Shown: in pieces, positions 26,426 to 35,075 of the stretch
Numbering within the stretch: the stretch's first letter is position 1
How the letters are laid out: each line of letters opens with the position of its first letter
NCBI GenBank assembly: GCA_964609825.1
Contig: CAZSSH010000010.1
Span: 186,001-250,000, forward strand
From: CAZSSH01 sp964609825
Lineage (GTDB): Bacteria > Verrucomicrobiota > Lentisphaeria > Victivallales > Victivallaceae
Reading direction: 5' to 3'
Length of the DNA: 64,000 nucleotides
Notes under the pieces: generated by a model
What the model was told of the DNA's origin: nothing
Databases searched by the model: none
The model's input: the letters and a program-made list of their open reading frames with translations, nothing else
Translations under genes and position numbers: made by a program

Positions 26426-26790
26426 TTTTTGGAGGTTGCAGCCGGATGCCATTTGGAGTTAAATACGAGATCCGGAAAACTGTTGTTGTGCAAGAGATCG
26501 CCGGAGTAACCGAAACTGATAAAATCATATACCCCCGAGAGTACCCGGGCAACGGTGAACCCGGCTCCCTCCGGGATGCCGACAAAGAGACCGAAGACCG
26601 GCATCACGTCATTGTCGTAAATCATGCAGCGCGGGATTTCCAGATAGCCGGTGGTGAGGTTGCCCAAACCGCGCGACAGACAGTAAATATTATCGGGATT
26701 TTGTTTGTAATTCTGAATTTTCACCTCATCGGCAACAGCGATAAAAAAGACGGACAGCATGACGGCAAGTATGCTCAAGCACTTTTTCAT
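26422..26790 (-). CDS. TIGR04073-like small secreted protein, first copy
   Basis: A 122-residue protein with a signal peptide (MKKCLSILAVMLSVFFIAVA). Its mature part parallels the downstream paralogue almost residue for residue: CLSRGLGNLTTGYLEIPRCM, FVGIPEGAGFTVARVLSGVYD, FISFGYSGD, FPDLVFNSKW. Start ATG 26790 with AGGAG upstream; the longer frame has no support. The pair looks like a tandem duplication. An exosortase/PEP-CTERM system is implied by family association but no exosortase gene is in the window. Confidence 0.7.
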   Translation of the reverse strand: MKKCLSILAVMLSVFFIAVADEVKIQNYKQNPDNIYCLSRGLGNLTTGYLEIPRCMIYDNDVMPVFGLFVGIPEGAGFTVARVLSGVYDFISFGYSGDLLHNNSFPDLVFNSKWHPAATSKK

Positions 26791-26887
26791 AATATTATCT
26801 CCTGTTGGTTGCTCTTTAAGATAATTCAGCCGGTGCATAAAATCAAGCAGGGGCATCGGGTTTTGTCAAAAAAATGTGATAAAACAA

Positions 26888-26924
26888 AAAAATCTTCCGG
26901 TCGGGTAGGGCCGGAAGATTTTGA
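26888..26924 (-). terminator. Terminator after the lipase gene
   Basis: Minus strand: AAATCTTCCGG, 10-base loop, CCGGAAGATTT followed by a T-rich tail, 20 bp past the lipase stop. It separates that gene from the downstream TIGR04073 pair. Confidence 0.8.
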
Positions 26925-26943
26925 TATTAGTGCCAACAATCCG

Positions 26944-28407
26944 TTATTGGAGAAATTTACGCTTTTGATTGAGCGATGGCACCATCAATAAATCATAGCG
27001 TGCGTTGCTCAAAAACTCAGGGCTGATCAAGAGTCCCATGTGGGCCGCCCGGACGTGGGTCACGGCGCGCCACGGGATCGGCGACTCCGAGAAGGGCAGC
27101 GCAAACTTGGGGTCCACTCGGTCAAAACGGGCGCTGGCAATCGCCACTTTGCCGTCACCGGAGGCGTAGGCGGCAATTTTGATCTGATTGGTCAAAGGGT
27201 CGACCTCAATGGCGGATGTAGTCTCAAACGCATCCGCGGCAAAGAGATACAAATCCAATGATGCCGGGGCTTTGCAGGGGACGGCCAATGCCTGACGCAG
27301 TTGTTTGGCCTTGGCCAAATTTTTCTCCAAATGCTCCAAGGCAATCTGGCGGCGCTCCTCAAAGGTTTTGACATCCGGGAGCAATACTTGCAAATATTGA
27401 TCGTTGTTGGGATCAGCCAAGCCCCAGTTGTGATCGATCCAGGTGTTGGCGGCAAATAAATCGAGCCCGGTGCCGGGGCTGTCCGGGTAATAGACTTTAC
27501 CGCCGTTGATGCCGGGGAGCATCTGGTAATACACAGGGAAACTCGCGATCACGCCAGAGGGATAAACCGGGGCGCCGGGGACCAGCTCCAAGCCGTTGAC
27601 CATTTCATAAAAAGTGTCCAGATACCCGTCGTTGGGAGTGCCGACAATCACCAGTTTGTCAACCAATTCATTGCCCGCCCAGTTGAGCTTGGGCAACGTT
27701 TTGTTGTCGGTGTTAAGGACTTGGTTGCCGTACATGAGGTAATAACGGCTGACGAGGCCGCCCAGCGAGTGGCCGACGATGTCAAAGCGGATATCGTAAT
27801 TTTTGAGTCCGTAAATCCGCTCGTACTCTTTTTGCAGCTCGGCGCGTTTGGCGCGGACAAAGAGGTCGAGCCGCGCCGCGTTTTCCGATACATCGCGTCG
27901 CCAGTCATAGGCAAAGGTAAAGAGCGACTGCGGGCAGTTTTTTTGTTTCATGATCCCGGGATCATCAACGTAACCGGCTTTGCGCAGATTGTCGAGCAAA
28001 GCATCATAGCCGGGGAGGGTAAAGGAAAATCCCATGACTTGCACGTTGGCGCGGTCCATGATCCCGGCGGGCTCGACGCTGTCCTGCAAGTCGCGCAGAG
28101 CCTTGGATTTCTCCATCGGGTAGGAGAGCGAGCAAAGCTCGTCCATACTGGCACCGCGGCCGGTAAAGTTGCCCCAGACCATTTCGCCGGTGGCGTTGTT
28201 TTTAAGCCGGGAGCCGAGAAGGCCGGGGACGACGATCACCGGATTGCGGGCCGGGCCCTCATACTCAAATGCCCGTTTGGCCAGCTCGCTGTAGAGAATT
28301 TTGTCGGAGCGTTGAAACGACTGATACGACCCCTGCGGCGAAGCGCAACCGGGGAAGAGTGCCAGCGCGGCAGCAAAACAAAGTAATAGCGACAGGTATT
28401 TTTTCAA
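26944..28407 (-). CDS. LCAT-like alpha/beta-hydrolase lipoprotein (lipase/acyltransferase)
   Basis: A 487-residue protein starting at TTG 28407, chosen because AAAGGA lies 8 nt upstream and because it begins directly at the signal peptide KKYLSLLLCFAAALALFPGC. Cys21 in FPGC suggests a lipoprotein, although the lipobox is not perfect. The fold is that of lecithin:cholesterol acyltransferase/lipase: PVIVVPGLLGSRL near the N-terminus, FAYDWRRD, and the nucleophile Ser214 in DIVGHSLGGLVSRYY. A GTPNDG segment also fits lipases, and a late His (THVRAAHMG) could complete the triad. It is monocistronic, with a clear promoter and terminator. The substrate is unknown. Confidence 0.8.
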   Translation of the reverse strand: MKKYLSLLLCFAAALALFPGCASPQGSYQSFQRSDKILYSELAKRAFEYEGPARNPVIVVPGLLGSRLKNNATGEMVWGNFTGRGASMDELCSLSYPMEKSKALRDLQDSVEPAGIMDRANVQVMGFSFTLPGYDALLDNLRKAGYVDDPGIMKQKNCPQSLFTFAYDWRRDVSENAARLDLFVRAKRAELQKEYERIYGLKNYDIRFDIVGHSLGGLVSRYYLMYGNQVLNTDNKTLPKLNWAGNELVDKLVIVGTPNDGYLDTFYEMVNGLELVPGAPVYPSGVIASFPVYYQMLPGINGGKVYYPDSPGTGLDLFAANTWIDHNWGLADPNNDQYLQVLLPDVKTFEERRQIALEHLEKNLAKAKQLRQALAVPCKAPASLDLYLFAADAFETTSAIEVDPLTNQIKIAAYASGDGKVAIASARFDRVDPKFALPFSESPIPWRAVTHVRAAHMGLLISPEFLSNARYDLLMVPSLNQKRKFLQ

Positions 28408-28458
28408 AACAGCAATCCTTTCCAAAGAGGAAAATATGGTTATGGGAGACACTGATAT

Positions 28459-28487
28459 AATATAGCATTGGCTCGGACGAGATACAA
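28459..28487 (-). promoter_or_regulatory. Promoter of the lipase gene
   Basis: Minus strand: TTGTAT (28482-28487), 17 bp, TATATT (28459-28464) with extended -10 TG, 52 bp before the TTG start. The extended -10 TGCTATA matches those of the 13683 and 15007 genes. Confidence 0.6.
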
Positions 28488-28629
28488 ATCACTGCCCGAA
28501 AAATATTTGCGCTTTAACAAATTTCTTAAGTTTTTCCGGGTTCGGCAGTTTGCATAAGCGTCAAATCGGTATTATATTTTGCCTGTAAGCAGAAGGGGAC
28601 AAAACAGTCCATCAAGCAAGCGTATCAAT

Positions 28630-29385
28630 ATGTATGTAGAGAATCTTTTGATGACCGATATTCATTGCCATATCATACCGGAGACCGATGACGGCGCCCC
28701 TGACCCGGAGGCGGCATCGGCGATGCTTCGCGCCGCCAAACAGGATAACATTGACACCATTGTCGCCACCAGTCACTATTCGCCGGAGGGGATCGCCGGT
28801 TATCATGACCGCTTTGAGCGCTTGCGCAACGAAGCCGAAACGCTCGGCATCCGGTTGCTGAAAGGGTGCGAATACGATTTGAGCATTTTGTCGACCGTGC
28901 CGCCCGGGGAAGTCATTACTCTCGGGCCGGGCAAATATATTTTGGTGGATATGAATCAAAATTTTGTCCCGCCCTCGCTGTTGGACTTGTTTTTTAAATT
29001 TCGCCTCGCCGGTTATCAGATTGTGTTTGCCCACCCCGAGCGGATGGTAAGCGGCAGTGAGCTGCGGCGTTTGGTGGATATGCTGATTGACAACCAAATT
29101 TATATTCAGCTCAACTCGGGCAGCATCACCGGTCGTTACGGCAAAGAGGCGCGCCGAAACGCGTTGCAGATCCTTGATCGCGGCTGCTGCCACTTGATCG
29201 CCAATGATGCCCACCGCCCGAGTCATTTTTTATTCGGCCTTTGCCGCAAACAACTGCTGCGGCGTTATCCGGTAAGTTCGGTCGAGATGTGGCTGGAGCG
29301 CAATCCGGAGAATTTATTGGCAAACCAACCGTTGGCATTGCCGCCCGAACGACCCGGCTGGGTCAAGCGCTGGCTGGGGATATAA
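28630..29385 (+). CDS. PHP-domain tyrosine-protein phosphatase, CpsB/YwqE-like
   Basis: A 251-residue PHP-superfamily metalloenzyme. The metal-binding motif TDIHCHIIPETDDGAPD lies near the N-terminus; further ligands are in TSHYSPEG, VFAHPERMV and LIANDAHRP. Length and motifs match CpsB/YwqE phosphatases, which dephosphorylate the BY-kinases that control capsule or exopolysaccharide export. The kinase is not in the window. Start at ATG 28630; ATG 28651 is also possible, and neither has a clear ribosome site. A terminator follows at once. Confidence 0.82.
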   Translation: MYVENLLMTDIHCHIIPETDDGAPDPEAASAMLRAAKQDNIDTIVATSHYSPEGIAGYHDRFERLRNEAETLGIRLLKGCEYDLSILSTVPPGEVITLGPGKYILVDMNQNFVPPSLLDLFFKFRLAGYQIVFAHPERMVSGSELRRLVDMLIDNQIYIQLNSGSITGRYGKEARRNALQILDRGCCHLIANDAHRPSHFLFGLCRKQLLRRYPVSSVEMWLERNPENLLANQPLALPPERPGWVKRWLGI

Positions 29386-29397
29386 GATTAATGACAA

Positions 29398-29438
29398 AAC
29401 GCCTGCAAGATCACTTGATGTTGCAGGCGTCTTTTTTG
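29398..29438 (+). terminator. Terminator after the CpsB-like gene
   Basis: The stem ACGCCTGCAA / TTGCAGGCGT with a 10-base loop is followed by CTTTTTTG. On the other strand it may also serve the secretin gene that ends at 29473. Confidence 0.8.
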
Positions 29439-29472
29439 TGTTTCCGCGCGCGGCGGTGGAAAATATTTTGGT

Positions 29473-31167
29473 TTATTGCGCGGCGGGAGCGGGGGCATCC
29501 GCGGCCGGTTGCGCGTCGTCCTTGACCGGCGGCAAGGCGAGCGGGAAATGTTCGCCGCGGTAGGGGTCAAGGTAGTATTGCTCAAAACCGAGATTATTGG
29601 TCGGGCTCTTGATGCCTTTTTCCACCTCGTCGATGATTTTGCCGACGTTGAGTGTGATGACCGGGTCCTGCTGGTCGGTCGGTCGCGAATACTGAGCGGT
29701 GGCGATCAACACCAATTGCGACTGTTTGGTCGACTCGCTCTCGGTGGAGAAGAGCCAGCCCAAGCCCGGGAGATCCTTAAAGAAGGGCAACCCCGAGGAG
29801 CTGCGCACCACTTCACTCTTTTTGATCCCGCCGATGATAAAGTCAGTGCTCTCATAGCCGATCTGGACGGTGGTTTGATAACTCGAATTGCTGACGCGCG
29901 GCGTCCCGTTGGAGTTCCACCCCAAAAGTGAAATCCCGTTGAGATTCAAGTCGACAATCGCGCTTTTTTGGGTGACCACCGGGGTTACGTACAAGTTAAA
30001 AATAAAGCCGTTTTTGATCTCGGTATTTTCAATTTTTCCGTGCTGGATGATGAAATTGTCGCCGACGGCCGGCGGCAGTTTTGGTTTGTCCTCGGGGATG
30101 ACGCTGTTTAACGTTTCGGGGGGGATATTTTTGGAAACATCCGCATAAAACAGCCCGGAGGATACTTCAATTTTGGACTTGCGGCGGTTTTTTGCGACGA
30201 TGACACCGGTGGCCAGTGTCTTGGCTTTGCCGTTGGTGGCCAAGAAGTCAATGTACTTGGAGTTCCACTTGGGGTTAAAGTTGTAAAACTCGGTTTTGCT
30301 CGAGCCGGAGGTATTCATCCCGCCCGCAAAGGTTGAGGCCCAGTTGCTGCGGTAGCGGCCGCCGGCGGAGAAGAAGTCGGCGCCCTCGTTGTTTTTCCAG
30401 CTTTGGAAGTCGGTCCCGATTTTGTCGTCGTTTTCAAGATAAATTTCGACGACCTTGTAGCTGATTTTGACCTCGGGGATCGGTTTGTCGTACTCGGCAA
30501 GCATCTCTTTGATGCTCTTCATCGACCAAAACGGAGCGGCCATGACAATCGCGTTAAGCTCGCCGTCCACCACCAAAGCGTCGGTGCCGTAGGTGAACTC
30601 GATGTCATTGTTGGCCGAGCCCACGTTGTTGACCATATTAAGCAAATTGGCGGCGACGTTGGCACGCGGGTAATAGATGAATTTGGGCCGGCCGCTGGTA
30701 AAGCTCATGCCGGGCTTGTCGAGTTTGTCGATGAGTTGGTCGATGGATTCGCCGTTGCGGATGTCGTTAAAACGGTAATCTTCGGCCGAAACAATGACAA
30801 TCCCGGTACCGTCGTTGTAGAGAATGGAGTCAACTTCGCTCTCGCTGTTGGTCATCTGCTTGGCCAGTACGGCGATGCGCAGATAATCGCGGACTGCGTA
30901 GGGGCTCGCGTTTTTGAGGACATAGGCCTTGCTGACCACAAACGGGTTGTTGGTGTCGCGGACAAAGCGGACGGTCTTGGTATTGTCCTTGACCTCCAGC
31001 TTGAGCTGGGTTTGGACGTTGCTGGGGGCGTAGCCGCCGCTGTCCTTGGTGTTGCTCGAGCGCGGCGTCCCGGGGATGGCCTGCGGGGTCAGATTGACGT
31101 TGACGTCTTCCGCCCGGAGGACAAGGGCGGCTGCGGCGAGGAGTGAGAGTAATAAAAGGTGTTTCAT
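29473..31167 (-). CDS. Secretin-family outer membrane protein (GspD-like)
   Basis: A 564-residue protein with a signal peptide (MKHLLLLSLLAAAALVLRA). An N-terminal N-domain-like region (ILYNDGTGIVIVSAEDYRFNDI, LDKPG) precedes a secretin domain. The C-terminal hallmark is clear: TTVQIGYESTDFIIGGIKK, then SSGLPFFKDLPGLGWLFSTE and SQLVLIATAQYS. A proline/alanine-rich tail follows. It should form a gated outer-membrane ring for a type II secretion or type IV pilus-like machine. It overlaps the preceding secretin-like gene by one base. It is shorter than typical GspD and shows fewer N-domains. Confidence 0.82.
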   Translation of the reverse strand: MKHLLLLSLLAAAALVLRAEDVNVNLTPQAIPGTPRSSNTKDSGGYAPSNVQTQLKLEVKDNTKTVRFVRDTNNPFVVSKAYVLKNASPYAVRDYLRIAVLAKQMTNSESEVDSILYNDGTGIVIVSAEDYRFNDIRNGESIDQLIDKLDKPGMSFTSGRPKFIYYPRANVAANLLNMVNNVGSANNDIEFTYGTDALVVDGELNAIVMAAPFWSMKSIKEMLAEYDKPIPEVKISYKVVEIYLENDDKIGTDFQSWKNNEGADFFSAGGRYRSNWASTFAGGMNTSGSSKTEFYNFNPKWNSKYIDFLATNGKAKTLATGVIVAKNRRKSKIEVSSGLFYADVSKNIPPETLNSVIPEDKPKLPPAVGDNFIIQHGKIENTEIKNGFIFNLYVTPVVTQKSAIVDLNLNGISLLGWNSNGTPRVSNSSYQTTVQIGYESTDFIIGGIKKSEVVRSSSGLPFFKDLPGLGWLFSTESESTKQSQLVLIATAQYSRPTDQQDPVITLNVGKIIDEVEKGIKSPTNNLGFEQYYLDPYRGEHFPLALPPVKDDAQPAADAPAPAAQ

Positions 31168-32627
31168 TATTTGTCGCTCGTTTCGTCAGTGGTGAATTTG
31201 GCGGCATTGGCGACCACGTCGCTGGGCACGGTCTTATTGGGGTGGATCATTTCGACATCGGCGGTCACGATGATGTAAGTCCGCTCTTTTAAGGTGGTGG
31301 TGGTGCCGAAAAGATATTTGGCATACGGTATTTTGATCAAAAACGGGATGCCGATGGTTTGCTCGACATCGTTTTCCTTTAAATAAGTGGCCAGCACTTT
31401 TTCCGTTTTCATCCCGAGGGTGATTTCGCCTGAAAACACGTTAAAGTTGCCGAGCTCCATCCCGCGGTTGTTGCGCTCGACGACGTTGCTTTGGCGGAGC
31501 TCGTAGTTAAAGATGACATTGCCGTTGGATTGGTCATAGTACTCCAGCGTCTGCGGGAGGTTGCCGGTGCGCTCGACCTCGCTGTCGGCGGGGTTAAAGC
31601 AGATCACCGGGTTGGTGATGGTGATCCCGATCGAGGATTTGTCGCTGGTTACCACATCGGAGCGGTCATTGTCGTCTTTTTTGATGTTTTGGTAATCGGG
31701 AATCAAGGTGACAAAATAGGTCTTGGTCTTGTTAAGCGCGGCGTCGGTGTAAATCGGGGTGTTGACAATGTTGACATCCACCGTGGCGGCCAATTTAGCA
31801 TTGCCCGACTGCTGGAGACAGCGGACAAAACTCATGTCAAACTGGGGCGCGGTAAAAAAGCCGCCGAAGGACCAGCTGGAGGAGAAGTTTTTGGTGAGAT
31901 CGGCAAACTGCGACAAGCTGTTGAGCATTGACTCGGTGGAGATGACTTTACCGGCGTCGTAGCCGACGTCAAAAATATTGAGACCGGGGCCGTTTTTCCA
32001 GGCGAGGTAGTCGATTCCCAGATCGCGGAGGCGGCTCTCTCTTACTTCATAATATTTGAGCTTGATGTTGGCTTGGGGGAGCGGCCGGTCGAGGTTTTTC
32101 ATCCAGCCGAGGATAAACATGGCGGCGTCCTGATCGTCTTTCCAGTAAATGGTGTTGGTCTCGGGATTCTGAAAGGCGATCCCGGCACCGCTGCGGAGCA
32201 CCACATTGATGGTCCGGGCGATGTCCTCGCAGGAGCGGTAATTGGGAGTGTAAGCGATTTTGGTAATGCCGGTGCCGTTGATGATGGAGCCGAACTGGTC
32301 GGGTTTGCCGGGCCGGTCGAGCTTGGCAATGATGTCATCGACGTAGGGCATAAAGTCCTCTCCGGTAGAGACAATCAACGAGTTGGAGCGGTCGGGGACG
32401 TAGACCACGCGCTCAATGTAGGAGTTTTTATTGTACCTTTTGACGATTGCGTTGATGTACGGGCGGATATCGGTCGCCTTGACATACTTTAAGGGATAAA
32501 TTTTGGAGACCATCCGGACTTGCGCGTCATCCTGAATGAGCCGGATCGATCTCGTATCCTCCTCGGCGGCGGTCAGCGCCGCAACACCCAACAGGAGCAG
32601 AGCTAAAAGCAATGGTTTTTTCATCAT
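31167..32627 (-). CDS. Second secretin-family protein
   Basis: A 486-residue exported protein (signal MMKKPLLLALLLLGVAALTAA). It has an N1-like domain (SKIYPLKYVKATDIRPYINAI, DRSNSLIVSTGEDFMPYVDDI, AKLDRPG) and a C-terminal segment of secretin character (VEQTIGIPFLIKIPYAKYLFG, TYIIVTADVEMI). The usual GG motif before the P-loop of the beta barrel is weak, so it may be a divergent or accessory ring component. It starts directly after the lipoprotein stop and overlaps the next secretin by one base. Confidence 0.75.
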   Translation of the reverse strand: MMKKPLLLALLLLGVAALTAAEEDTRSIRLIQDDAQVRMVSKIYPLKYVKATDIRPYINAIVKRYNKNSYIERVVYVPDRSNSLIVSTGEDFMPYVDDIIAKLDRPGKPDQFGSIINGTGITKIAYTPNYRSCEDIARTINVVLRSGAGIAFQNPETNTIYWKDDQDAAMFILGWMKNLDRPLPQANIKLKYYEVRESRLRDLGIDYLAWKNGPGLNIFDVGYDAGKVISTESMLNSLSQFADLTKNFSSSWSFGGFFTAPQFDMSFVRCLQQSGNAKLAATVDVNIVNTPIYTDAALNKTKTYFVTLIPDYQNIKKDDNDRSDVVTSDKSSIGITITNPVICFNPADSEVERTGNLPQTLEYYDQSNGNVIFNYELRQSNVVERNNRGMELGNFNVFSGEITLGMKTEKVLATYLKENDVEQTIGIPFLIKIPYAKYLFGTTTTLKERTYIIVTADVEMIHPNKTVPSDVVANAAKFTTDETSDK

Positions 32628-33068
32628 TTAAATAAACCCGAAGCTGATGAGCTGGAGGCGGCCGTCCACTTTGGCGTAAACGGCGCGAAACAAGGCCTGC
32701 TGCTCAATTTTTTGATTTTCGGCGGTGATTTTCTCAAAATCAACTTTATAGACCAAAATAACAAAGACCGGGTTTTTGAGCCGGTCCAGATACACGGCGG
32801 ATTTGGGGGTGCCGAGCGAATCGGCCAAGGCGAGACGCGAGGCTTTGAATTCGGCGGCGGTAAAGGTTTTTTGCAATTCCACCGGGAGTTGGGCCTCAAA
32901 GGCCTTGTCGTCATTGGCAATAAAGGCGTTGAGCAAGGCGGAGCACTTTTGCCCCGCTTCGGTCTCCGCCGTGTCATCGACCGTGCAATAAGGCTCGGGC
33001 GCGCCGGCGCAGCCGGTCAGGGCGGCGACCGCGAGAGCGGCGGCAAACAACCATATTTTTGCTTTCAC
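32628..33068 (-). CDS. Small lipoprotein upstream of two secretin genes
   Basis: A 146-residue lipoprotein: MKAKIWLFAAALAVAALTGC ends in a classic LTGC lipobox. The remainder (about 125 residues) is soluble and I do not recognise it. It is the first gene of a three-gene unit with two secretin-family proteins. Small lipoproteins in that position often act as pilotins that target or stabilise secretins; that function is inferred from position only. Confidence 0.75.
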   Translation of the reverse strand: MKAKIWLFAAALAVAALTGCAGAPEPYCTVDDTAETEAGQKCSALLNAFIANDDKAFEAQLPVELQKTFTAAEFKASRLALADSLGTPKSAVYLDRLKNPVFVILVYKVDFEKITAENQKIEQQALFRAVYAKVDGRLQLISFGFI

Positions 33069-33341
33069 GTGATACCTGAGTGTTAGTAATTAATCATAAA
33101 ACAATCGCCGCATAATATAATGACAAAACGGCAAAATGCAAGTGGCGAAGTTGTTTTCACTGTGATATTTTTGCATTTTTGCGCCGCGTCCGGGACGGCT
33201 GGCGGCAACGCCCCGGAATCCGGGAGTAATAAAATGAGCAAAAAATTCAAAATTAAACTTGAAAAAATAATAAATTGTGATATTTTAATACTTCGTTAAA
33301 TGTCAATTTTAATTTTTTAAATAGAAGTTAAGGAAAAGAAG

Positions 33342-33605
33342 ATGCACACTAAGACAGCAGTCAAGCGTTTACGCACCAGCAAAGCGGCCAACTTGCGCAA
33401 TCGTATGCGCAAAAACGAACTCAAGACCATTGAGAAGAAATTCCGTGCCGCGGTTGCCGCCGGGGATGCCGCCGTTTGCAACGAAATTGCGAAAAATTTC
33501 TCCAGCCGCCTGGATAAAGCCGCCAAAGTCGGCACCATCCATGCCAACAAAGTTGCCAACAAAAAGTCGCAGATCGATAAATTGTTGAACGGCTTGGCCA
33601 AGTAA
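33342..33605 (+). CDS. rpsT: 30S ribosomal protein S20
   Basis: An 87-residue basic protein that binds 16S rRNA. HTKTAVKRLRTSKAANLRNRMRKNELKT and the Ala/Lys-rich C-terminus (LDKAAKVGTIHANKVANKKSQIDKLL, in pieces) are typical of S20, and the length is normal. AAGGAAAAGAAG precedes the start. Upstream is an AT-rich leader with TTGAAA (33259-33264) and TATTTT (33281-33286) as a possible promoter. It is monocistronic with a terminator. Confidence 0.95.
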   Translation: MHTKTAVKRLRTSKAANLRNRMRKNELKTIEKKFRAAVAAGDAAVCNEIAKNFSSRLDKAAKVGTIHANKVANKKSQIDKLLNGLAK

Positions 33606-33623
33606 TCCCGGCAGGGGTGACAG

Positions 33624-33672
33624 AGAAGGGCGTATCTCCAGCAGTGGAGGCACGCCCTTTTTGATTTTTTAA
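33624..33672 (+). terminator. Terminator after rpsT
   Basis: AAGGGCGT ... ACGCCC with inner pairing (CTCCA/TGGAG), followed by TTTTTGATTTTTT. Confidence 0.8.
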
Positions 33673-33696
33673 CGGGCAAATCAAGGTTTTTGACCC

Positions 33697-34617
33697 ATGT
33701 TGATGTACAAAGTTTTTATTTCGGTACTTGAGACGTTTATGGTTTTTGGCGTCGGTGCGATTGCCTACAAACTTAAGATGATCGACCAGCAGGATGTGGG
33801 CAAACTGTCGCGGTTGTGTCTTGAGTTCTTTTTTCCCTTGCTCACGTTTGCCACCATCACCCGCAATTTTACCCGGAGCAATTTGTCCGATTTGTGGCTG
33901 ATGCCCCTGTTGGGGCTGTCGATCATGATCATCGGAGCGCTGCTGGGGCTGGTCTTTAAGCGCTTTATGCGCCACCGGACGCCGCAGCGGCTGGGGACGT
34001 TTCACCATATTTGCGCAATCAATAACTATGTGTTTTTGCCGATCATAGTGCTGCAAAATGTGTTTACCGAGCGCAATGTCGGGCTCTTGCTTGTGATGAA
34101 TGTCGGATTTACCTTCGGCTTTTGGACACTTGGCGTGATGACCTTTACCGGTGTGCCGTCATTCAAAGCGGTGGTCAAGAGTTTATGCTCGATCAATATT
34201 TTGGCGGTGGTGCTGGCGGTGGCGGTGGTGCTCACCGGCATCCCGGTCCCTGAGCCGATTGCCTACACCTGCAAATACTTGGGCGACATCACGGTGCCTT
34301 TGATGCTGATCATCATCGGGGTTGCGTTGACACAAAGTTTGAAAACGCTGCATCACTACAAGTTTGACATGGTCTATCTGGCTGTGGTGCGCTTGATCGT
34401 GATTCCGGTCGTGATCATGCTGATTTTTCGCTTGCTTCCGTTGGACAAGGAAGTGTACGAGACGCTCGCCGTCGTGGCGCTGATGCCCGCGGCTTCAAGC
34501 TCGGTTTTGATTGCGCGCCAATACGGCGGCTGCGCGGACATGGCCGGGCAGGCGATTGTGGTCACTACCTTGTTGTCGTTAATCACCATGCCGTTACTGT
34601 TAAAGGTGTTTTTATGA
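33697..34617 (+). CDS. AEC-family transporter (auxin efflux carrier-like permease)
   Basis: A 306-residue membrane protein with about ten predicted helices in the two-halves arrangement of AEC permeases. FMVFGVGAIAYKLKMIDQQ near the N-terminus, a polar central loop (FMRHRTPQRLGTF), and the C-terminal MPAASSSVLIARQYGG are typical. Bacterial members move dicarboxylates such as malate or malonate; the substrate here is unknown. The stop overlaps the start of the MGMT gene (ATGA). Confidence 0.85.
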   Translation: MLMYKVFISVLETFMVFGVGAIAYKLKMIDQQDVGKLSRLCLEFFFPLLTFATITRNFTRSNLSDLWLMPLLGLSIMIIGALLGLVFKRFMRHRTPQRLGTFHHICAINNYVFLPIIVLQNVFTERNVGLLLVMNVGFTFGFWTLGVMTFTGVPSFKAVVKSLCSINILAVVLAVAVVLTGIPVPEPIAYTCKYLGDITVPLMLIIIGVALTQSLKTLHHYKFDMVYLAVVRLIVIPVVIMLIFRLLPLDKEVYETLAVVALMPAASSSVLIARQYGGCADMAGQAIVVTTLLSLITMPLLLKVFL

Positions 34618-35075
34618 TTGCAGTCGAGAGTCCCGTCGGTCGTCTGGTTATTGCCGAAACCAACGGCAAAATTTCCCGGCTATATTTGCCCGACAATCCG
34701 GTGGATTTTGTCCCCGGCGACTCGCTGTTGCTGCGCCGGGCGGCGCGGCAGCTGGAGGAGTATTTTGCGGGCAAACGGCGGACGTTTGATTTACCTTTTT
34801 TGCTGGACGGTACATTGTTTCAAGTGGCGGTATGGCAAAAATTATGCGAAATCCCTTACGGGGAAACCGTTGCTTACTCGGACATTGCCAAAGCCGTCGG
34901 CCGTCCTGCCGCCTGCCGCGCGGTGGGCGGGGCCAACAACCGCAATCCGCTTGCTGTTTTTATCCCCTGTCACCGGGTGATCGGCAAATCGGGCAGCTTG
35001 GTCGGCTACGGCGGCGGACTGGCAGTCAAGCGTTATTTACTGCAGCTCGAGGCCGACTGCCGCCAGCGTGATTGA
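34614..35075 (+). CDS. ogt: Methylated-DNA--[protein]-cysteine S-methyltransferase
   Basis: A 153-residue suicide DNA repair protein that removes alkyl groups from O6-alkylguanine. It has FQVAVWQKLCEIPYGETVAYSDIA (FQ..VW..L..IPYG.. typical), the helix RAVGGANNRNP, and the acceptor Cys119 in IPCHRVIG. Length fits Ogt-type proteins. It overlaps the AEC transporter by 4 bp and the convergent CPBP protease by 39 bp. Confidence 0.93.
   Translation: MIAVESPVGRLVIAETNGKISRLYLPDNPVDFVPGDSLLLRRAARQLEEYFAGKRRTFDLPFLLDGTLFQVAVWQKLCEIPYGETVAYSDIAKAVGRPAACRAVGGANNRNPLAVFIPCHRVIGKSGSLVGYGGGLAVKRYLLQLEADCRQRD

Noticed and set aside
30403..31146. 247-codon plus-strand frame opposite the secretin gene
   Set aside because: Antisense shadow with the same reversed-codon composition; the minus strand has signal peptide and secretin motifs.
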